A stretch of DNA of 10,435 bases from Betaproteobacteria bacterium (GTDB lineage Bacteria > Pseudomonadota > Gammaproteobacteria > Burkholderiales > Rhodocyclaceae): positions 1 to 10,435 of the forward strand of contig JAPTVL010000376.1 in NCBI GenBank assembly GCA_028065725.1, written 5' to 3'. Shown in pieces: positions 7,300 to 10,435 of this stretch. Every line of letters starts with the position of its first letter. The first letter of the stretch is position 1. The translations under genes were made by a program, and so were the position numbers. The notes beneath the pieces are model-generated. The model was given only the letters and a program-made list of their open reading frames with translations, made no database searches and was not told the DNA's origin.

Positions 7300-8050
7300 C
7301 GACGTGCGTTCAACCGGCAGGGTGCTCGGTGCACAGATCGACGCCTTATCGTGGGACGACGCGAAGAGCCGTCTGCTCGGCTGGGCGTATGCGCGCGAAA
7401 GCCGCTATGTGACGATCTGCAATGTGCATGTGGTGGTGAGTGCGTCGCGCGATGCAGCGTATCGGGAAATTATCAACGGTTCGGACATGGCGACGCCGGA
7501 CGGCGCGCCGGTGGCGTGGATGCTGCGGCGGCAGGGCTTTGCCGGCCAGCCGCGCATCAGCGGGCCGGATCTGATGTGGGCGCTGTGCGAGCGTGCGGAG
7601 GCTGAATATATCCCGATCTATTGCTACGGCAGCACGGACTCGACGCTGGCATTGCTGGAAGATCGTTTGCGCGCGGCGTTTCCGGGTTTGCGGGTGATGA
7701 TGGAATCGCCGCCGTTCCGTGCGCTGACGCCGGAGGAGGATGTGGCAGCAGTGGACCGGATCAACACCAGCGGCGCGGGCATCGTGTTCGTGGGGCTGGG
7801 CTGCCCCAAGCAGGAGCGCTGGATGGCCGAGCATCGCGGCCGGATCGATGCGGTAATGATCGGGGTGGGCGCGGCCTTCGATTTCCACGCCGGTACGGTG
7901 CAGCGCGCACCGGCGTGGATGCGCGACAACGGCCTGGAATGGCTGCACCGTTTGCTGTCGGAACCGGGCCGCTTGTGGAAGCGCTATCTGGTGACGAATA
8001 CGCTGTTCATCGTGGGCGCGGCGCGGCAGCTGTTTGGCGGCGAGCCGTAA
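7292..8050 (+). CDS. WecG/TagA/CpsF family glycosyltransferase (GT26)
   Basis: A 252-residue member of the GT26 family, whose characterised members add N-acetylmannosamine or its uronate (TagA, WecG), or glucose, to a polyprenyl-PP-linked acceptor sugar. Family marks run the full length: YVTICNVHVVV (39-49), NGSDMATPDGAPVAW (62-76, with conserved Asp65 and the PDG turn), RISGPDLM, VFVGLGCPKQERWM, GVGAAFDFHAGTVQRAPAWM and the C-terminal membrane-binding region GLEWLHRLLSEPGRLWKRY. The length is typical and the gene looks intact. The ATG overlaps the upstream stop by 8 bases and is preceded by GGGAG about 8 bases away, so this start is secure. It is the last gene of the operon. It probably acts as the second or a later glycosyltransferase of the repeat unit, peripherally bound to the inner membrane. 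Exact sugar specificity is not readable from the sequence. Confidence 0.92.
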   Translation: MNSDVRSTGRVLGAQIDALSWDDAKSRLLGWAYARESRYVTICNVHVVVSASRDAAYREIINGSDMATPDGAPVAWMLRRQGFAGQPRISGPDLMWALCERAEAEYIPIYCYGSTDSTLALLEDRLRAAFPGLRVMMESPPFRALTPEEDVAAVDRINTSGAGIVFVGLGCPKQERWMAEHRGRIDAVMIGVGAAFDFHAGTVQRAPAWMRDNGLEWLHRLLSEPGRLWKRYLVTNTLFIVGAARQLFGGEP

Positions 8051-8099
8051 GATTCAGGTTGCAGGGTTCAAGGCTCCGTTCATCATGCCAGCCTGGAAA

Positions 8100-8699
8100 T
8101 CAACCCTGTCGCCTGCCGAACACCCCGCGTCCGCGGAAGTACTGCACCCCCAGCCAGCCGCCGAACAGTCCGCCGAGGTGAGCAAAGTGGGCGACGCCCG
8201 CGGCAGTGTTGGTGACGCCGAGGAGGAGTTCGACGGCGCCGTAGCCAAGCACGAAAGTGCGTGCAGGAATCTGGATGAACGGCAGGAAGATGAAGCTGAC
8301 GACCCGGTTGGGGAAATACATCGCGTAAGCCAGCAGCAGGCCGAACACGCCGCCGGAGGCGCCGATGACGGGGCCGGTTGCGTGCAGGAAGTAGCCGCTG
8401 ACGGCAATCTGCGTCATGGCGGCGACCACCACGCTCAGCAGGTAGGTGAGCAGGTAGCGCAGGTCGTTCCAGCGCTTTTCCAGCGCGGCGCCGAACATCC
8501 AGATGGCGACCATGTTGAATCCCAGGTGCAACAACGAACCGTGCAGGAAGCTGTAGGTGACCAGCTGCCAGACATGGAACGCGCCTCCCGATCCCGGCGG
8601 CCACAGGCCGAACACGCGCACGATCTCCGGCCCGGTGGCCAGTTCCAGTGCATAGACCAGGACGTTCAGCAGAATGAGGGCGAGGGTGATGGGCGGCAT
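8100..8699 (-). CDS. Rhomboid family intramembrane serine protease
   Basis: A 199-residue polytopic membrane protein with six predicted transmembrane helices and all rhomboid signatures. These are HVWQLVTYSFLHGSLLHLGF (42-61), containing the conserved helix-2 His; Asn62 (oxyanion hole); GASGGVFG (113-120) with the nucleophile Ser115; and AHFAHLGG (170-177) with the catalytic partner His174. Rhomboids cleave transmembrane segments of substrate proteins within the bilayer. The ATG at 8699 gives MPPITLALILLNVLV, the usual short N-terminus ahead of helix 1; an in-frame GTG at 8756 would add 19 residues. It is convergent with the polysaccharide operon (49 bases apart) and divergent from the phosphoesterase gene, so it is probably its own transcription unit and need not act on polysaccharide. 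Substrates are unknown. Confidence 0.9.
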   Translation of the reverse strand: MPPITLALILLNVLVYALELATGPEIVRVFGLWPPGSGGAFHVWQLVTYSFLHGSLLHLGFNMVAIWMFGAALEKRWNDLRYLLTYLLSVVVAAMTQIAVSGYFLHATGPVIGASGGVFGLLLAYAMYFPNRVVSFIFLPFIQIPARTFVLGYGAVELLLGVTNTAAGVAHFAHLGGLFGGWLGVQYFRGRGVFGRRQG

Positions 8700-8724
8700 G
8701 ACGGTTCGGATGGGGGGCAACCGG

Positions 8725-8730
8725 ATTGTA
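8725..8730 (-). promoter_or_regulatory. Possible -10 box for the rhomboid gene
   Basis: On the - strand TACAAT (one mismatch to TATAAT) lies 25 bases before the ATG at 8699, which would give a leader of about 18 bases. At a 17-base spacing upstream the hexamer is CAAATA, a poor -35 match, so this is only a candidate. It fits an intergenic region (8700-8904) in which no other gene is apparent. Confidence 0.25.
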
Positions 8731-8904
8731 ATGCGCGGGAGAAGAATTATTTGCACGTTGCAGGGTGTCCGCAGCCGGGCAGGGCTCGCTCCCTTCGCTT
8801 GAATTTTTATGAGCCGAACGGGTCAAGGGCGAACTTCAGCCGCGACATCACCCGATAACACGCCGCCGGTAGCCTCGGGGCTCCTTATCATCTGGAGCGC
8901 TGAA

Positions 8905-9933
8905 ATGAAGAAATATTCTCTGGGCATGCTGGCGGCTGCCGTGTTGATAACGCTGGGTGCGCACGCGGATGCGGACGACTGGCGGCATGGTTCGGCTTCC
9001 TTCGCGCTGATCGGGGACGTGCCTTACGGCGTTGCGGTCGAGGCGAAGTTCGACAACGTGATATCGAACATCAATGCGGCGCCGCATGTGCGCTTCGTGG
9101 TTCACACGGGCGATGTGAAGGCGGGCAGCGAGCGCTGCGACGACGCGTTGCTGCAGAAGCGCTTCGACCAGTTCCAGACCTTCCGCGACGGCGTGGTGGT
9201 GACGCCGGGCGACAACGACTGGACGGACTGCCACCGCACCAACAACGGCAACTATCTGCCGACCGAGCGCCTGGCCAGATTCCGCGAGATTTTCTATCCG
9301 GTTGCCGGCATGACGACCGGTGAGCACCGTTTCCCGGTGCGTACCCAGGCTGCGATGGCGGGCTTCGAGGATTACGTCGAGAACATGATGTGGAGCTTCA
9401 ACGGCGCGATGATGGCAACGCTGCACGTGGTGGGCAGCAACAATGGCCTCGACCCGTGGAACCAGATCGATCCGTCCGACAGCTATGCTGCGCCCCGTCC
9501 CGACCGTCTGGCCGAAGTCCAGGCGCGCGAGGCGGCTGCGCTGGCGTGGATCGACGAGGTGTTTGCGCAGGCTGCGGCGCGCAAGTCGGCTGGCGTGATG
9601 ATCGCGATGCAGGCCAACCCCAACTTCGACCTGCCGGCTGCCGATCAGCAGCGCCAGGGCTTCAACAAGGTGATCGAGCGTATCACCCAGCATGCCGTGG
9701 CCTTCGGCAAGCCGGTGCTGCTGGCACACGGCGACAGCCATTACTTCCGCGTCGACAAGCCGCTCGCCGGCCCGGTCCAGCCGTCGGGCAGACAGATGCT
9801 GGAAAACGTTACGCGGGTGGAGAACTTCGGCGCGAAGAACGTCCACTGGGTCGAGGTGTTCGTCAATCCGCGCGACCCGAACGTGTTCCGCGTCGAGCCG
9901 CGGATCGTGAAGGCGAATTTGTTTTCACGTTGA
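8905..9933 (+). CDS. Exported metallophosphoesterase-like protein (calcineurin-like fold)
   Basis: A 342-residue protein with a Sec-type signal peptide: MKKYSLGMLAAAVLITLGAH, cleavage expected after Ala-His-Ala (19-21), and no lipobox. The mature part shows dimetal phosphoesterase motifs in order but in variant form: GDVPYG (37-42, motif I without the usual His after Asp), VVHTGDVKAG (65-74, motif II Asp70), TPGDNDW (100-106, equivalent to GNHD/GDND) and HGDSH (275-279, equivalent to GHxH). Cys78 and Cys109 could form a periplasmic disulfide. The family hydrolyses phosphomonoesters or diesters; the substrate here is not predictable. The ATG at 8905 is favoured over an in-frame ATG at 8809 because GGAG (8894-8897) lies 7 bases upstream and the signal peptide starts there. 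It appears monocistronic: divergent from the rhomboid gene and followed by a 145-base gap. Confidence 0.82.
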   Translation: MKKYSLGMLAAAVLITLGAHADADDWRHGSASFALIGDVPYGVAVEAKFDNVISNINAAPHVRFVVHTGDVKAGSERCDDALLQKRFDQFQTFRDGVVVTPGDNDWTDCHRTNNGNYLPTERLARFREIFYPVAGMTTGEHRFPVRTQAAMAGFEDYVENMMWSFNGAMMATLHVVGSNNGLDPWNQIDPSDSYAAPRPDRLAEVQAREAAALAWIDEVFAQAAARKSAGVMIAMQANPNFDLPAADQQRQGFNKVIERITQHAVAFGKPVLLAHGDSHYFRVDKPLAGPVQPSGRQMLENVTRVENFGAKNVHWVEVFVNPRDPNVFRVEPRIVKANLFSR

Positions 9934-9940
9934 GCGGAAC

Positions 9941-9959
9941 CGCCGGCCGTGCGCCGGCG
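9941..9959 (+). terminator. GC-rich hairpin after the phosphoesterase gene
   Basis: CGCCGGC (9941-9947) and GCCGGCG (9953-9959) pair perfectly around a 5-base loop, 8 bases after the stop codon. No T-run follows, so it is not a textbook intrinsic terminator. It may stabilise the mRNA 3' end or act with Rho. The structure is directly visible; the function is inferred from position. Confidence 0.35.
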
Positions 9960-9997
9960 CTCTCGAAAAGCACGATTCAAGTTGCAAATCTTGATTC

Positions 9998-10018
9998 GTC
10001 ATACCGGCGGAAGCCGGT
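9998..10018. repeat. REP-like palindromic element (fragment)
   Basis: CGTCATACCGGCGGAAGCCG followed by GT contains the exact stem ACCGGC (10003-10008) / GCCGGT (10013-10018) with a GGAA loop. The lead-in CGTCAT plus this palindrome resembles the dispersed intergenic elements of the 'GTCATnCCGGCGnAnGCCGG' type found in many proteobacteria. The expected right flank after the stem is absent (TGAACC follows), so this looks truncated. Only one copy is in the window, so its repeat status is inferred from pattern recognition. Confidence 0.4.
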
Positions 10019-10078
10019 TGAACCTGCGGCGATAGCGCCAACACAAGGCGACAACATTGGCGCGCCAGTATTGCCTGC

Positions 10079-10435
10079 ATGCATCCTCCAAGCCATTCCG
10101 AAATCGTCGAGGCCGAGTCGCGCGCGCAAGTGCGGAGACGGCAGCCCTGGCTTGTGCTGCTGATCTTTCTGGCCGTTTTTTTCGCCCTGCAATACGGCTG
10201 GGAGATGGGGCGGGACTCTGCGGTGGAGCGGGTGTTCATCGATGAGCTCACCGTCCGCCCGGCTGCATGGATCATCGACTGGCTGTGGCCGGCATTTCAG
10301 GTGCATGCCGAAGGGCATCGTCTGGTGGCCGCGGCAGGGCGGCTCAATATCCTCAACGGCTGCGAAGGCATGGAAACCCTGTTCCTGCTGGCGGCGGCCT
10401 TCTTCGCCTATCCCTTTGCCTGGCGCACGCGCCTG
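10079..10435 (+). CDS. Exosortase/archaeosortase-family membrane transpeptidase (5' part, cut by window end)
   Basis: The frame is open from the ATG at 10079 to the window edge (119 residues) with no stop. After a polar, basic N-terminus (MHPPSHSEIVEAESRAQVRR) comes a membrane helix (PWLVLLIFLAVFFALQYGW). A periplasmic stretch rich in Trp/Ala follows, then LNILNGCEGMETLFLLAAAF, where NGCEG holds the presumed catalytic cysteine at the start of the next helix. Exosortases and archaeosortases have this architecture: the cysteine is followed by later Arg and His residues (outside the window), and they process C-terminal sorting tails such as PEP-CTERM. The NGCEG form, rather than the 'CSG' form of EpsH/XrtA, points to another subfamily (XrtH/XrtM-like; inference). 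No Shine-Dalgarno sequence is evident, so the start is provisional. No sorting-signal target is visible here. Confidence 0.75.
   Translation, partial: MHPPSHSEIVEAESRAQVRRRQPWLVLLIFLAVFFALQYGWEMGRDSAVERVFIDELTVRPAAWIIDWLWPAFQVHAEGHRLVAAAGRLNILNGCEGMETLFLLAAAFFAYPFAWRTRL

Noticed and set aside
8799..8804. TTGAAT as a -35 box in the 8700-8904 intergenic region.
   Set aside because: The hexamer 17 bases downstream (GTCAAG) is not a -10 match.
8034..8858. 274-codon + strand frame across the rhomboid gene, rich in Glu, Gln, Asp and Gly.
   Set aside because: It could pass for a disordered protein, but it is the complement of a rhomboid with Ser115/His174 and all family motifs, and has no start signal.
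8886..8891. TATCAT as a -10 box for the phosphoesterase gene.
   Set aside because: No -35 at a suitable distance, and transcription would begin inside the ribosome binding site (8894-8897).
8848..9846. Long - strand open frame (332 codons) opposite the phosphoesterase gene.
   Set aside because: It is His/Arg/Val-rich with no recognisable motif and no plausible start signal. The + strand frame has a signal peptide and phosphoesterase motifs. GC-rich codon bias produces such antisense frames.

Overview
The window reads as one stretch of a Gram-negative, fairly GC-rich chromosome, most likely a betaproteobacterium. That assignment is inference: it rests on the gene mix (Wzx/Wzy-type exopolysaccharide operon, periplasmic clan GH-A hydrolase lipoprotein, exosortase-family gene) and on codon use. 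No RNA gene marks the taxon.

Bases 1-8050 are the 3' part of a Wzx/Wzy-dependent exopolysaccharide operon, all on the + strand. After the last 21 codons of an upstream gene (possibly a sugar-nucleotide epimerase) come, in order: a Wzx-type flippase (71-1399), a family 2 glycosyltransferase with a C-terminal membrane anchor (1396-2394), a Wzy-like polymerase (2511-3659), a PslG-like glycoside hydrolase lipoprotein (3628-4947), two GT4-type glycosyltransferases (4964-6130 and 6130-7299), and a WecG/TagA/CpsF glycosyltransferase (7292-8050). Five of the six junctions between these complete genes overlap or are separated by fewer than 20 bases. The exception is the 116-base gap before wzy, which contains a perfect hairpin. 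Inferred division of labour: the glycosyltransferases build a lipid-linked repeat unit in the cytoplasm, the flippase moves it across the inner membrane, the Wzy protein polymerises it, and the hydrolase trims or clears polymer in the periplasm. The initiating sugar-phosphate transferase, chain-length regulator and outer-membrane exporter are not in the window and may lie upstream.

Bases 8051-8904 hold a convergent rhomboid intramembrane protease gene (8100-8699, - strand) and a roughly 205-base region from which it and the next gene diverge. Bases 8905-9933 encode an exported metallophosphoesterase-like protein. A 145-base non-coding gap (9934-10078) contains a GC-rich hairpin and a REP-like palindrome. 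The window ends inside a + strand gene (from about 10079) for an exosortase/archaeosortase-family membrane protein, cut off just after its catalytic cysteine.

The parts most worth a second look are the clan GH-A lipoprotein with an inner-membrane-retention type Asp+2, the glycosyltransferase with a degenerate EX7E motif, the hairpin before wzy, the exosortase fragment with no target in view, and the base-composition dip across the polymerase/hydrolase block. I found no CRISPR array, tRNA, rRNA, insertion sequence or clearly novel multi-gene system.
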